A stretch of DNA of 64,000 nucleotides from an uncultured Alphaproteobacteria bacterium (GTDB lineage Bacteria > Pseudomonadota > Alphaproteobacteria > Caulobacterales > Hyphomonadaceae): NCBI GenBank assembly GCA_903842595.1, contig CAIMMO010000268.1, positions 1 through 64,000 of the forward strand. The letters run 5' to 3'. Positions 1 to 9,642 of this stretch are shown here, one piece after another. Each line of letters starts with the position of its first letter. Positions within the stretch are counted from its first letter, which is position 1. The notes beneath the pieces were generated by a model. The model was not told the DNA's origin. It ran no database searches and saw only the letters and a program-made list of their open reading frames with translations. The position numbers were made by a program, and so were the translations under genes.

Positions 1-24
1 CAATAGAGGGTTGAAACACAGACC

Positions 25-795
25 ATGGCTGACTTCCAATTTGCCCAAGCGCGCACAGGCGCGCAGACGGGCGACATGTCCAAGGACGCCGGCCTGCGCA
101 AGTTCATGCTGGGCGTCTACAACAAGCTGTTCCTCGGCATCCTGCTGGCGGGCGCGCTGGCCTACGCGGCTGGTGCGATTCCCGCCGTCTCGCAGCTCGT
201 GTTCGGCACGCCGCTCGTTTACGTCGTGCAGTGGGGCCCGATCGTCCTGATGCTCGGCTCCATGTTCTTCATGAAGAACCCGTCGCCGCTGGCAACCGGC
301 ATCATGTACTGGGCCATCGTCGTTCTGATGGGCCTTGGACTTGGCACCTGGGTTCTCATGGCTGAGTCCGGCATGTCGGCTGGCACGCGCGGCGGCATTG
401 GTCTGACCACAACCTATGAGACGATCGCCAAGGCCTTCCTGATCACCGCCTCGGCCTTCGGCGCCCTGTCGCTGTTCGGCTACACCACCAAGCGCGACCT
501 GTCGGGCATCGGCTCGTTCGCGCTCATGGCGATGTGGGGCGTGCTGGCGATGTCGCTTCTGAACTTCATCCTGCCGCCGTCCTCGATGTTCGAATGGATC
601 ATCATGGGCGCCGTGTTCGCTCTCTCCGCGGTGCTGATCGCGGTTGAGACGCAGCAGCTGAAGGACGGTTACTACGCCTTCGGCGGCGACGCCCGCAGCC
701 TTGCGGTGATGACGAACTGGGGTGCGCTGAACTTCTTCATCTCGTTCATCAACATGTTCCGCATCGTGCTGATGTTCCTGTCCTCGCGCGAATAG
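25..795 (+). CDS. Bax inhibitor-1/YccA family membrane protein
   Basis: This 256-residue protein is almost entirely hydrophobic. After a short soluble N-terminus of about 25 residues it contains about seven predicted membrane segments, the usual topology and length of the Bax inhibitor-1/YccA (TMBIM) family. The C-terminal part carries the family-like 'ETQQLKDGYY' stretch, followed by a last hydrophobic helix near 'NFFISFINMFRIVLMFL'. Family members in bacteria are inner-membrane proteins linked to FtsH protease control or ion leak; the role here is inferred from family only. It looks monocistronic, with a strong hairpin terminator directly after the stop codon. The start at position 25 follows a purine-rich GAGGG that sits rather far upstream. 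Confidence 0.88.
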   Translation: MADFQFAQARTGAQTGDMSKDAGLRKFMLGVYNKLFLGILLAGALAYAAGAIPAVSQLVFGTPLVYVVQWGPIVLMLGSMFFMKNPSPLATGIMYWAIVVLMGLGLGTWVLMAESGMSAGTRGGIGLTTTYETIAKAFLITASAFGALSLFGYTTKRDLSGIGSFALMAMWGVLAMSLLNFILPPSSMFEWIIMGAVFALSAVLIAVETQQLKDGYYAFGGDARSLAVMTNWGALNFFISFINMFRIVLMFLSSRE

Positions 796-817
796 CGCCT
801 GAAGCAGACCCAAAACG

Positions 818-850
818 AAGGCCCCGGACTTGCGTCCGGGGCCTTTTCGT
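818..850 (+). terminator. Rho-independent terminator after the Bax-inhibitor gene
   Basis: A 12-bp perfect stem (AAGGCCCCGGAC paired with GTCCGGGGCCTT) closes a TTGC tetraloop and is followed by TTCGTTT. It lies 22 nt after the stop of the upstream gene. The flanks (AACGAA before, TTCGTT after) are also complementary, so it could terminate transcription from both sides, including the DUF2794 gene that runs towards it. Confidence 0.85.
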
Positions 851-898
851 TTCGGGTTCTCAACAGTTGTGGATGAACTTGTGTGGGCAGAATGTGGA

Positions 899-1249
899 TC
901 AGTCCACGACCTGGAATCGCTTCTTGTCGAAGAAGGCGAGCACAGGGGCCAGGTCGTGGCCGCGTTTCAGGACCTGCCCGGTCGCATTGGTGAGCACATA
1001 GGCGCCCTGCTTGCGGGCCAGCTCGGGCCATTTCTCGACCGTCCAGGTCGGCGCTTCGGCGGCGCGCTTGAACATGCAGAAGGCGGCGTGGTCGCGAAAG
1101 GCGCCGATCGCGTAGTCGCGGCATTCGCCTTCGGAGACCAGCTTGCCATAGGCCCAGAGGATCTGGTCGAGCTCGCGCCGGTCGAACCAGATTGCCTTCT
1201 CAGGGCGGGAGGAAAGAGGTGAAGACCCGAGCTGAAACTGTTCTTTCAT
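899..1249 (-). CDS. DUF2794 domain-containing protein
   Basis: This 116-residue soluble protein matches the alphaproteobacterial DUF2794 family by its conserved core 'FDRRELDQIL', the 'ARKQGAYVL' segment and the C-terminal 'KRGHDLAPVLAFFDKK'. No catalytic motif or membrane segment is visible, and the function of the family is not known. An AGGAAAG ribosome-binding site lies just upstream of the ATG. The gene is convergent with the Bax-inhibitor gene and shares its terminator region. Confidence 0.85.
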   Translation of the reverse strand: MKEQFQLGSSPLSSRPEKAIWFDRRELDQILWAYGKLVSEGECRDYAIGAFRDHAAFCMFKRAAEAPTWTVEKWPELARKQGAYVLTNATGQVLKRGHDLAPVLAFFDKKRFQVVD

Positions 1250-1652
1250 GGGCTTTCCTGCATCTGGTCAGGCGGTGGCAAACGTTGCATCAGCTTCGGG
1301 TCAGAAACTGCCCGCGAACATTACGAAAGTTTCGCAATATAACCGCTTTTTGGGCTAGCCAAAGCCACCGATCCCGTACAGGTTAATGAGGTCGGGCGGA
1401 TGGTTAAGACGCCGACCTTGGACCCAACAGCCCCCCAGCCCCCCAGGGTTGCGACTGACGGTTCGCCCGACACCTGATCCCCACAACAAGAAAAATCCGC
1501 ACATTGCGGACGCTTGCGTCCGGTCCGCTCGATTTGCGCGGGATTCCTTCCTCGTGTTGGGCGATTTTTCACCTGCAGCTGTTCACTTCTCTGCGCCGGA
1601 GAATCGGTCCGCATGATAGCCCATGGGCTGTATCGCGGCCCCGCTCCGGCTG
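1250..1652. other. Intergenic region between divergent DUF2794 and the ABC operon
   Basis: About 400 bases without a convincing gene; ORFs in it are short and of odd composition. It holds two GGTTAA hexamers at 1381-1386 and 1402-1407, 21 bp apart, a C-rich direct repeat (CAGCCCCC, twice) near 1430-1446, and a GGACGC-TT-GCGTCC hairpin at 1508-1521 without a T-tract. It presumably carries the promoters of both flanking units. No tRNA or riboswitch fold was recognised. Confidence 0.5.
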
Positions 1653-2393
1653 ATGGATGTCATGCAAGCGCTGAAGGTCTCCGGTCTTTCCAAGTCGTTC
1701 GGTGGGCGCAAGGCCGTGCGCGCTGTGAGCTTTGCCGTTTCGGCAGGGCAGGCGGTGGCCTTCCTCGGGCCGAATGGCGCGGGCAAATCGACGACCCTGC
1801 GAATGATCGCGGGCTTTCTCGAGCCGGACGCAGGCGATGCGGAGATCGGCGGGGCGTCCATCATCACAGCGCGCAGCGCAGCCCAGCGATCGCTTGGCTA
1901 TCTCGCGGAGGGCGCGCCGCTCTATCTCGATCTCTCGGTAAGGGCATTCCTCGGATTTCTCGCGCGGACGCACGGGCTGTCCGCAGCGGCGACGAAGGAT
2001 GCAATTGCACGCGTGGCGCAGGATGCCGGCATCGCCGAGGTGATGGGCGCGCGCATCGAAACGCTGTCGAAGGGATACCGGCGGCGCGTCGCACTTGCCG
2101 GCGCGCTGGTGCATGACCCTGTCGTGCTGGTGCTGGACGAGCCGACAGACGGGCTCGATCCCAACCAGAAGGTGGCGATGCGGTCGCTGATCCGGCGCAT
2201 GGCCGAGACGAAGGCGATCCTGATCTCGACCCACCAGCTCGATGAGGTCGAAGCGATGTGCTCGCGCGTCGTGCTGATCGATCGCGGGATCATCGTGACC
2301 GATACGACGCGCACTGAGCTGGCGGCGCAAACGCCAGGCGGGCGGCTGGAGGATGCCTTCCATGCGCTGACGCAGATGGAGCGCGCAGCGTGA
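1653..2393 (+). CDS. ABC transporter ATP-binding protein (Gld-type)
   Basis: ATPase subunit of an ABC-2 type transporter, first gene of a four-gene operon. Walker A (GPNGAGKST) lies about 40 residues in, the signature region reads 'LSKGYRRRVALAGAL', Walker B is 'VLVLDEPTDGLDP' and the switch histidine lies in 'LISTHQ'. Start choice is uncertain: the ORF opens at 1623, with further ATGs at 1653 and 1662. The family usually has only about 10 residues before the 'KSFG' motif, which favours 1653 or 1662. The stop overlaps the next start by 4 nt (GTGA), so ATPase and permease are translationally coupled. The substrate cannot be read from the sequence. Confidence 0.88.
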   Translation: MDVMQALKVSGLSKSFGGRKAVRAVSFAVSAGQAVAFLGPNGAGKSTTLRMIAGFLEPDAGDAEIGGASIITARSAAQRSLGYLAEGAPLYLDLSVRAFLGFLARTHGLSAAATKDAIARVAQDAGIAEVMGARIETLSKGYRRRVALAGALVHDPVVLVLDEPTDGLDPNQKVAMRSLIRRMAETKAILISTHQLDEVEAMCSRVVLIDRGIIVTDTTRTELAAQTPGGRLEDAFHALTQMERAA

Positions 2394-3148
2394 GCATCGA
2401 TGTGGCGCAGTCGGCGCGGCAAGCCGGGCACGCAATCCGCGCGATCTATGTGCGCGAGCTGTCGGCCTACTTCCTGACGCCGCTCGCCTATGTGTTCATG
2501 GCGATCTTCCTCATTTCGCTTGGAGCCTTTACCTTCGAGATCGGGCGGTTCTTCGACACCAATCAGGCGGACCTCTCGCCCTTCTTCCTGTTTCATCCAT
2601 GGCTCCATCTCGTCTTCCTGCCTGCGATCGCGATGCGGCTGTGGGCGGATGAGGCGCGCGGCGGCACGCTCGAACTGCTGATGAGCCTGCCGGCGCCTGC
2701 ATGGGCGCTGGTGCTCGGCAAGTTTCTCGCAGCATGGACGGTGGCAGGCGCTGCGCTGGCGCTGACCGCGCCGATGTGGATCTCGGTGAACTGGCTTGGC
2801 GCACCCGACAATGCGGCGATCGCGCTGGGCTATCTGATGAGCTTCCTGATGGCGGGCGCGTATCTGTCGATCGCATGCGCGCTGTCGGCGGCCGCGGGCA
2901 ATCAAGTGGTGGCGTTCGTGCTGTCGGTGGCTGTGGGCTTCCTGTTCACAGCAGCAGGCCTGCCGGTCGTGGGCGGTGCACTGGGACCGGGACTGGCGGA
3001 TGCGCTGGCGTCATTCTCGCTGCTCTCGCATTTCGAGGCGGCGCAGCGCGGTGTGCTGGAACTGCGCTCGCTGTTCTTCTATCTCGGCTTCATCGGCCTT
3101 TGGCTGACGCTGAACACGATCTGGGTCAGCGCAAGGAAGGGCGGGTGA
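2390..3148 (+). CDS. ABC-2 type transporter permease (GldF-like)
   Basis: This 252-residue integral membrane protein starts with GTG inside the stop of the ATPase gene. It has about six hydrophobic segments and the typical ABC-2 permease opening 'AIYVRELSAYFLTPLAYVFMAIFL', like GldF/NosY-type permeases. The segment 'DEARGGTLELLMSLP' is a common family marker between membrane helices 2 and 3. It should form the membrane channel with the preceding ATPase. The neighbouring GldG-like and DUF4340 genes mark this as the Gld-type arrangement known from many non-gliding bacteria, so gliding motility should not be assumed. Confidence 0.87.
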   Translation: MSIDVAQSARQAGHAIRAIYVRELSAYFLTPLAYVFMAIFLISLGAFTFEIGRFFDTNQADLSPFFLFHPWLHLVFLPAIAMRLWADEARGGTLELLMSLPAPAWALVLGKFLAAWTVAGAALALTAPMWISVNWLGAPDNAAIALGYLMSFLMAGAYLSIACALSAAAGNQVVAFVLSVAVGFLFTAAGLPVVGGALGPGLADALASFSLLSHFEAAQRGVLELRSLFFYLGFIGLWLTLNTIWVSARKGG

Positions 3149-5007
3149 TGAAGCGCAGTCACTACGTCATTCTTGCAAGCCTGGCCGCGGTCCTGATCTT
3201 CGCCGGGCTGAATCTTGCCTCATGGAGATGGCTTGGCGGGGCGCGCGCGGATTTCACCGCCAACGGGCTCTATACGCTCTCGACATCGGCAAAACGCGTG
3301 GTGCAGCGGCTGATCGAGCCAGTGGAGATCGAGCTTGTCTATTCGCGTGAGCTCGGCGCCGACTTCCCGGCGATCCGCGCGCATGCTGACCGCGTGCGCC
3401 AGCTGATGGCCGAGATTGCAGCGCAGAGCGAAGGCAAGGTGAAACTGCGCGAGGTCGAGCCGGAAGCGTTCTCCGAGGAAGAGGACCGCGTGGTAGCCGC
3501 CGGACTGTCGCCTGCGCCGACCGATGGCGGCGAGCCGCTGTATTTCGGGATCATCGGCCGCAATACGTCGGCGGACAACATCACCATTCCGTTTCTCGCG
3601 CCGGAGCGCGATGCACTGCTGGAATACGAGCTCGTCCGCCTGATCTCGCAGCTCGACGATCCGGCCCCGCCGAAAGTGGCGGTGCTGTCGTCGCTGTTGC
3701 CCTACCAGCTTCATCCGACTGAAGAGGGCTCGGCCTTCATCCTGCGAGAGGGCGCGCGCGCATACGAGATCGTCATCGTCGAGCCGGATTTTCGCGCGCT
3801 ACCGGAAGGGACGGACGTGCTGCTGATGGTCCATCCGCGGGCGATGGATGAGTGGCAGAGCTATGTGATCGAGCAGTTCCTGCTCAACATCGGCGCGGCA
3901 ATGATCGCGATCGACCCGGTGTCGCGCGCGGCGCTGGTGCAGCAGGGCGGAACGCCGGTGGCCTCTTCACTGGGACGGATTTCGCAGATGCTCGGCCTTG
4001 CGGAATCTCCTCAGGTCGTGGCGGACTCGACAGTGGCGTTGCCGGTGAATGTCGACATCGGCGGCGGGCGGACGATGCAGGTGGGCCAGCCGCTTTTCCT
4101 CGGGCCGCCGCCAGGGCTGATGTCACGGGACGATGTGATCACGGCGGACCTGTCGCGGCCGATCAATTTCGGCGCGGCAGGACGGCTGATCGTGGCTCCG
4201 CCCGCAGGCGTGACGTTCGAGCCGCTGGTGTCGACCAGCCTCGAGGCTGCGTTGCTGAGCGGCGAGATGGCGGCGGGTGATCCGGGGCCGCGGCAGGTGC
4301 TCGAGGCGTATCAGCCGTCGGGCGAGGCGCAGGTTCTTGCAGGAAGGCTGTCAGGCATTCTGCGCTCGACATTCGCAGGGCCACCTGCGGTTGCTGACAA
4401 TGACGATCCGGTGCTGGCCGAGCTGCGAAGGCAGGAGATGGCGCGCCAGCCACCCTTCGTGGCGGATTCGCAGCGCGATGCGCAGATCATCCTCGTCGCC
4501 GACTCGGACATGTTCGACGACAGCTTTTTCGTACACCCGCAGACGGGCCAGCCCCTGGCCGACAATGCGGCATTCGTTCTGAACGCGCTCGACAATCTCG
4601 GCGGAGATCCGGCCCTGACGGAGCTGCGTTCGCGCGCCCCGGCGGCGCGACCGATGGCGCGCGTGGATGAGCTTCGTGAGGCTGCGCGGACGCGTCTGTT
4701 TGCCGAACAGGAGCGGCTCGAGATGCTGCTGAAGGCCGCCGAAGAGAAAGTTGGCGCGCTGGAGGCGCGGCGTGCGGGCGGGGCGGCATCGACGCCGGAA
4801 GAGCTGGCCGAGATCAGCGACTACCGTGCGCAGGCTGCAGAGATCCGCAGACAGCTCCGCGACGTCGAGCGTGAATTCCGGCGCGACATTGATACGCTGG
4901 AAGGCCAGCTGGTATTCCTCAATGTGTGGTTGCCGCCGGCCCTCGTTGGGCTCGCGGGGATTGCCATGTTCTTCTGGCGCAGTCGCAGACGTGGAGGCGC
5001 GGCATGA
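3148..5007 (+). CDS. GldG-like ABC auxiliary protein
   Basis: This 619-residue protein has an N-terminal membrane helix (about residues 8-27), a large extracytoplasmic region, a coiled-coil near residues 505-590 and a C-terminal helix followed by Arg-rich residues. The 'DFTANGLYTLS' segment after the first helix and the 'PPKVAVLSS' region are typical of the GldG/Gldg-intergenic ABC-type domain. The ORF track begins at 2701, but the ATG at 3148 overlaps the permease stop by one base (TGATG) and gives the expected family start. It probably works with the ABC pair as a periplasm-facing accessory protein; the mechanism is unknown. Confidence 0.85.
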   Translation: MKRSHYVILASLAAVLIFAGLNLASWRWLGGARADFTANGLYTLSTSAKRVVQRLIEPVEIELVYSRELGADFPAIRAHADRVRQLMAEIAAQSEGKVKLREVEPEAFSEEEDRVVAAGLSPAPTDGGEPLYFGIIGRNTSADNITIPFLAPERDALLEYELVRLISQLDDPAPPKVAVLSSLLPYQLHPTEEGSAFILREGARAYEIVIVEPDFRALPEGTDVLLMVHPRAMDEWQSYVIEQFLLNIGAAMIAIDPVSRAALVQQGGTPVASSLGRISQMLGLAESPQVVADSTVALPVNVDIGGGRTMQVGQPLFLGPPPGLMSRDDVITADLSRPINFGAAGRLIVAPPAGVTFEPLVSTSLEAALLSGEMAAGDPGPRQVLEAYQPSGEAQVLAGRLSGILRSTFAGPPAVADNDDPVLAELRRQEMARQPPFVADSQRDAQIILVADSDMFDDSFFVHPQTGQPLADNAAFVLNALDNLGGDPALTELRSRAPAARPMARVDELREAARTRLFAEQERLEMLLKAAEEKVGALEARRAGGAASTPEELAEISDYRAQAAEIRRQLRDVEREFRRDIDTLEGQLVFLNVWLPPALVGLAGIAMFFWRSRRRGGAA

Positions 5008-6020
5008 ATGCGGCGCGGGCGAAGCAGAGACGGCGATCACTGCTGATCGCAGGCGGCGTGGCTGCGGCCTCGATGCTGCTGGGCGCTCTGGCATGGATGC
5101 CAGCCGGCGCCGACCTGCAGCGGTCCGAGGTCGGCAAGCGCGTGCTGCCGGCGTTTGCCGGAAAGCAGGGACTGATCCAGCTGATCATGGTGACAACGCA
5201 GGAGGAGAGTTATCACCTCGTGCGCAATGACGACGGCTGGGTGCTGGCTGAGAAGGGATCGTATCCCGTCACGGACGCAAAAATCCAGGAGCTGACCGAG
5301 GCGCTGTCGAACATCACCTATGCCGAAGCGATGACGCGCGACGAGCGCAAGTTCGACCGCATCGGGCTTGGCGATCCGGCGACGGGCGGCACAGGCGCGC
5401 TGCTGGAAGTTGGCGACGGGAAGGGCAACAGCTTCGCGAAGCTGCTGGTCGGGCATCGCGACGGAAAGTCGTTCGTGCGCAAGCCGGATGACCTTCAGGC
5501 CTGGGCCGTTGCGGGCGCGGTGATGCCGCCGCTCCAGCGCGGCGCGGCGTGGGTTGATCTTGGCGTGCTGGAGATTTCAGCGGAACAGATTGCGGGGGCC
5601 GATGTGCGGCCAGCTCAGGGCCCGGCCTATCGGCTCCTGGCTGCGCCTGGCGGCGGGTTCGCACTGGCCCCGCCGCATGATCGGCTGCAGCTGCTGGCGG
5701 CGCTCGCGCCAACGCTGACAGCGCAAGCGCTTGCACGGTTCGCACCGACCGATGTCGCGCCGGCGCTTGAGGTGGCAACAGGCGCGCCGCTTGCCGAGCA
5801 CATCACGCAGCTTGCCTCCGGCGTGGTTGTCGTCGTGCGCAGCTGGCGCAAGGACGACCAAGGCTGGGTGACGGTCAGCGCAGCCCTGGCCGAGGGCGCG
5901 AGCCCGGAGGCAACGGCGCTGGCCGTCGGGATCAATGCGCGTGCGGCGCCGTGGGCGTTCGCGCTCAGCGAGCTGGACTGGTGGACGTTCTCGACACCGC
6001 TGAATGCAATCGCGGGGTAG
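5004..6020 (+). CDS. DUF4340 domain-containing protein
   Basis: This 338-residue protein starts at an ATG overlapping the GldG-like stop (ATGA). It has a basic N-terminus, one membrane helix (about residues 13-33) and an extracytoplasmic domain. The stretch 'YHLVRNDDGWVLAEKGSYPV' followed by 'IQELTEALSNI' is typical of DUF4340, which regularly follows GldF/GldG-type genes. It is the last gene of the operon and nearly abuts the convergent DUF1223 gene. The ORF track start at 4926 would overlap the previous gene and is not preferred. Function is unknown beyond association with the transporter. Confidence 0.85.
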   Translation: MNAARAKQRRRSLLIAGGVAAASMLLGALAWMPAGADLQRSEVGKRVLPAFAGKQGLIQLIMVTTQEESYHLVRNDDGWVLAEKGSYPVTDAKIQELTEALSNITYAEAMTRDERKFDRIGLGDPATGGTGALLEVGDGKGNSFAKLLVGHRDGKSFVRKPDDLQAWAVAGAVMPPLQRGAAWVDLGVLEISAEQIAGADVRPAQGPAYRLLAAPGGGFALAPPHDRLQLLAALAPTLTAQALARFAPTDVAPALEVATGAPLAEHITQLASGVVVVVRSWRKDDQGWVTVSAALAEGASPEATALAVGINARAAPWAFALSELDWWTFSTPLNAIAG

Positions 6021-6024
6021 CGCG

Positions 6025-6750
6025 CTACTTCTTCTGCACCGCGCCGATGACCATGCCCTCGGGGCCGTTCTTCTGAATCATCACGACGCAAGCGGACGTG
6101 CATTTGACCGGGAAGCGCTGGGCGCCGCCTTTCCATTCGCCGACCTGCTCGTACCTGGTGACGAGGTTCCAGTAGGACATCGGCTTGCCCTTGTTGGTCC
6201 CGCCGCCAGGCGTGACGCTGGTGACGCCGGGGCGATAGTGCACGACCACGACGCCAGCCTTATCGGTATCCGCCGGAATGGCGCCGGAGACGACAACCAT
6301 GTCGTTCTCGAATGCCAGCGTGGCGGGGTAGGGGTTGATGTCGCGGCGGCCGAAGGCCTCCTCGATATCCTTGATGTCGGTTCCGGGCCCATGCAGGCGT
6401 CCCGAATAGACAACCTGCGGTGTGTAGGGCCCGCGGTATTTCAGGATGCGGTTGTAACGCTTCTGACGCTCGGTGAATTCCTTCTTGGCGAAGGTGTCGT
6501 CCCAGCCGAGATAGTCCCAAATGCCGACCGGGTAGGTGAGCGCGATCACGTCGGACCGCTCGGCCAGCTTTGCGATGTTGGCGTTTGCAACGGGGCAGTT
6601 GCCGCAACCCTGGCTGGAGAACAGCTCCATCACGACGGGGCGGGTGGCGTGCTCGGGCACGTCCATGCCGCCGCGCTGCGCGACGGCCGGCGCGGACAGG
6701 GCGGCAAGCGCGATAGCTGCCGAAGCGAGACGTGAGAGTAACCTTCTCAT
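6025..6750 (-). CDS. DUF1223 secreted thioredoxin-like protein
   Basis: This 241-residue protein has a clear Sec signal peptide (cleavage probably after 'APAVA', about residue 24). The mature part begins with a thioredoxin-like segment, 'VMELFSSQGCGNCP', with a CxxC pair (Cys-Gly-Asn-Cys), as in DUF1223. It should be periplasmic and may take part in thiol redox chemistry, but no substrate is known. It lies downstream of acnA on the same strand with an 87-nt gap, a neighbourhood seen in other alphaproteobacteria. Confidence 0.85.
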   Translation of the reverse strand: MRRLLSRLASAAIALAALSAPAVAQRGGMDVPEHATRPVVMELFSSQGCGNCPVANANIAKLAERSDVIALTYPVGIWDYLGWDDTFAKKEFTERQKRYNRILKYRGPYTPQVVYSGRLHGPGTDIKDIEEAFGRRDINPYPATLAFENDMVVVSGAIPADTDKAGVVVVHYRPGVTSVTPGGGTNKGKPMSYWNLVTRYEQVGEWKGGAQRFPVKCTSACVVMIQKNGPEGMVIGAVQKK

Positions 6751-6819
6751 GCCGGTCCGTTATCTCGCAGCCGCACAATTCCGCGAATCAAGAGGCCGTG
6801 ACCCCCTGATCACCTTCCG

Positions 6820-6854
6820 TAACGAAGCCTTGGCAGGTTACGAAGCCCTGGCAA
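6820..6854. repeat. 18-bp-period tandem repeat across the acnA stop
   Basis: Two 17-mers, TAACGAAGCCTTGGCAG (6820-6836) and TTACGAAGCCCTGGCAA (6838-6854), differ at three positions and are separated by one base. The second copy encodes the last codons and stop of acnA; the first lies just beyond the stop. It looks like a small local tandem duplication of the gene's 3' end. Confidence 0.6.
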
Positions 6855-9522
6855 GTTCGCGAAGAACATAGTGCAGGATCCCGCCGTTCTTGAAGTAATC
6901 CAGCTCGTTTTCCGTATCGATCCGGACCTTGGCCTCAAGCGTCCGCTTTGCGCCATCGGGGTAGACGATGTCGATCGAGACAGTCTGGCGCGGCAGCAGG
7001 GTGGCGATACCCGAAATGGTGACCACTTCGGAACCGGAAAGGTTGAGGCCCCGCCAGCTTTCGCCCTCGGCGAACTGGAGCGGAAGCACGCCCATGCCGA
7101 TGAGGTTGGAGCGGTGGATACGCTCGAAGCTCTCGGCGATGACCGCGCGAACGCCAAGCAGTCGCGTGCCCTTGGCGGCCCAGTCGCGCGAGGAGCCGGT
7201 ACCATATTCCTTGCCGGCGAAGATCACCAGCTGGCGGCCCTCGGCGATGTAGTCCATCGCGGCGTCATAGATCGCCTTCTGATCGCCTTCGGGGAACTTC
7301 CGGGTCACGCCGCCCTCAACACCGGGCACGACATGGTTCTTGATCCGGATATTGGCGAACGTGCCGCGCATCATGACTTCGTGGTTGCCACGGCGCGCGC
7401 CGTAGGAGTTGAAGTCGGTGACCGGAACCTGGTGGTCGCGCAGGTATTTGCCGGCCGGACCCTTGGACTGGATATCGCCTGCAGGCGAGATGTGATCGGT
7501 GGTGATGCTGTCGCCAAAGAGCGCAAGAATACGCGCGCCCGCGATGTCGGTGATGGGTTCGGGCGTCATCGTCATGCCCTCGAAGTAGGGCGGGTTCTGC
7601 ACGTAGGTGGAGGCCATCGGCCAGCCATAGGTGGCGCCGCCCTCGACCTTGATCTTCTGCCACTGCTCGTCGCCCTTGAACACGTCGGAATAACGCGTGG
7701 CGAACATCTCGGCTGTCACGACGGCGCGGACGGTGTCGGCGATCTCCTTCGTGGTCGGCCAGATCTCCGAGAGGAAGACCGGCTCGTTCTCGTCATCGTA
7801 GCCGATCGGGTCTTTCGTGATGTCGATGTTCATCGAGCCGGCAAGCGCGTAGGCGACGACCAGCGGCGGGGAGGCGAGATAGTTCGCGCGCACGTCGGGG
7901 TTCACCCGGCCTTCGAAGTTGCGGTTGCCCGACAGCACAGACGTCGCGACGAGATCGCCCTGCGCAATGGCGGCTGAGACAGCCTCAGGCAGTGGTCCGG
8001 AATTGCCGATGCAGGTGGTGCAGCCATAGCCGACGAGATTGAACCCGAGCGCGTTGAGGTCCTCGGTCAGTCCAGCCTTGTCGAGATAGTCGGTAACCAC
8101 CTGTGAGCCCGGCGCGAGCGAGGTCTTGACCCAGGGCTTGCTGGTCAGCTTGCGCTTGCGGGCGTTGCGCGCCAGCAGTCCGGCGGCGACGAGAACGTTC
8201 GGGTTCGATGTGTTCGTGCAGCTCGTGATCGCTGCAATCACGACATCGCCATGGCCGATCGAATAATCCGTGCCCTCGACTTTCGCCCGTGTATGCGCCT
8301 TGTCGAGGCGGCCGAACTCCTTGTCGAGCGCAATGGCGAAGCTGTCTGCGGCGTCGCGCAGGACGATGCGGTCCTGCGGGCGCTTCGGGCCCGCGATCGA
8401 GGGTTCGACCGTTGCGAGGTCGAGCTCGAGCGTGTCGGTGAAGACGGGGTCCTTCATGCCGGCGCGCCAGAAGCCCTGCGCCTTGGCGTAGGCTTCGACC
8501 AGCTGCACACGCTCGGCAAGGCGACCGGTCGAGGAGAGGAAGTTGATGGTCTCCTGGCTGATCGGGAAGAAACCACAGGTCGCGCCGTATTCGGGGGCCA
8601 TGTTGGCGATAGTGGCCTGGTCTTCGAGGCTGAGGTTGTCGATGCCGGCCCCGTAGAATTCGACGAATTTGCCGACGACGCCGTGTCTGCGCAGCATCTG
8701 CGTGACGGTGAGGACGAGGTCGGTCGCGGTCGCGCCTTCCGGCAGCTTGCCGGTGAGCTTGAAGCCGATGACTTCCGGGATCAGCATTGAGACAGGCTGG
8801 CCGAGCATGGCGGCTTCGGCCTCGATGCCGCCGACGCCCCAGCCAAGCACGGCAAGGCCGTTGATCATTGTGGTGTGGCTGTCCGTACCGACGCAGGTGT
8901 CCGGGAAGGCGACGACTTCGCCATCTTCTTCCTTCGTCCAGACGGTCTGGGCAAGGTATTCGAGGTTCACCTGGTGGCAGATGCCGGTGCCGGGCGGCAC
9001 AACGCGGAAATTGTCGAACGCGGTCTGGCCCCATTTGAGGAACTCATAGCGTTCCATGTTGCGCTCGTATTCGCGCTTCACGTTCTGCCTGGCTGAATCC
9101 GCCTTGCCGAAATGGTCGACCATTACGGAGTGGTCGATCACGAGATCGACCGGCACCAGGGGGTTGATGGCCTTGGGGTCGGCGCCAAGCTTGGCGGCTG
9201 CGTCGCGCATGGCGGCAAGATCGACCACGGCGGGTACGCCCGTGAAATCCTGCATCAGCACGCGTGCGGGGCGGTAGGCGATCTCGACCTCGGCGGAACC
9301 CTTGTCCTTGAGCCAGCCGGCGAAAGCCTTGATGTCGGCCTGGGTGACTGTCTTGCCGTCCTCGAAGCGGAGCAGGTTCTCCAGAAGCACCTTGAGGGAA
9401 ACGGGCAGGCGGGAGACATCGCCAAGTCCGTTTTGCGCTGCCGCCTCAAGGCTGTAATAGGCGTACGTCTTCGCGCCCACCTGGAGGGTCTTGCGGGACT
9501 TGAAACTGTCGAGGGACGGCAT
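6838..9522 (-). CDS. acnA: Aconitate hydratase A
   Basis: Cytoplasmic TCA-cycle enzyme that converts citrate to isocitrate with a [4Fe-4S] cluster. The 894-residue length is normal for the AcnA/IRP class. Cluster ligands are visible in 'TSCTNTSNP' (Cys near 436) and '[12 protein letters not shown]' (Cys near 502 and 505). The N-terminus '[21 protein letters not shown]' and the C-terminal swivel domain with '[15 protein letters not shown]' are canonical. It is divergent from ccmA with about 120 bp between them, a conserved alphaproteobacterial arrangement. The stop codon sits in a small tandem repeat. Confidence 0.98.
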   Translation of the reverse strand: MPSLDSFKSRKTLQVGAKTYAYYSLEAAAQNGLGDVSRLPVSLKVLLENLLRFEDGKTVTQADIKAFAGWLKDKGSAEVEIAYRPARVLMQDFTGVPAVVDLAAMRDAAAKLGADPKAINPLVPVDLVIDHSVMVDHFGKADSARQNVKREYERNMERYEFLKWGQTAFDNFRVVPPGTGICHQVNLEYLAQTVWTKEEDGEVVAFPDTCVGTDSHTTMINGLAVLGWGVGGIEAEAAMLGQPVSMLIPEVIGFKLTGKLPEGATATDLVLTVTQMLRRHGVVGKFVEFYGAGIDNLSLEDQATIANMAPEYGATCGFFPISQETINFLSSTGRLAERVQLVEAYAKAQGFWRAGMKDPVFTDTLELDLATVEPSIAGPKRPQDRIVLRDAADSFAIALDKEFGRLDKAHTRAKVEGTDYSIGHGDVVIAAITSCTNTSNPNVLVAAGLLARNARKRKLTSKPWVKTSLAPGSQVVTDYLDKAGLTEDLNALGFNLVGYGCTTCIGNSGPLPEAVSAAIAQGDLVATSVLSGNRNFEGRVNPDVRANYLASPPLVVAYALAGSMNIDITKDPIGYDDENEPVFLSEIWPTTKEIADTVRAVVTAEMFATRYSDVFKGDEQWQKIKVEGGATYGWPMASTYVQNPPYFEGMTMTPEPITDIAGARILALFGDSITTDHISPAGDIQSKGPAGKYLRDHQVPVTDFNSYGARRGNHEVMMRGTFANIRIKNHVVPGVEGGVTRKFPEGDQKAIYDAAMDYIAEGRQLVIFAGKEYGTGSSRDWAAKGTRLLGVRAVIAESFERIHRSNLIGMGVLPLQFAEGESWRGLNLSGSEVVTISGIATLLPRQTVSIDIVYPDGAKRTLEAKVRIDTENELDYFKNGGILHYVLRELARAS

Positions 9523-9642
9523 GCTGGGGCGCCTTTCGGGGCATCGAAATATCGACGTACGGGAGCCGGCGGCCCCCCGCTCTGGCGGCGTTCCTACAGG
9601 ACGCCGTTATGGGAAGCAAATGCACCTGAAGGGGTAAAGGAA

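Noticed and set aside
1508-1521. GGACGC-TT-GCGTCC as a terminator
   Set aside because: The stem is short with a two-base loop and no T-tract; it cannot be supported as a terminator.
9112-9642. N-terminal 177-codon extension of ccmA in the ORF track
   Set aside because: It is antisense to acnA and extends CcmA to nearly twice the family size. A TTG with ribosome-binding sequence at 9643 gives the usual length.
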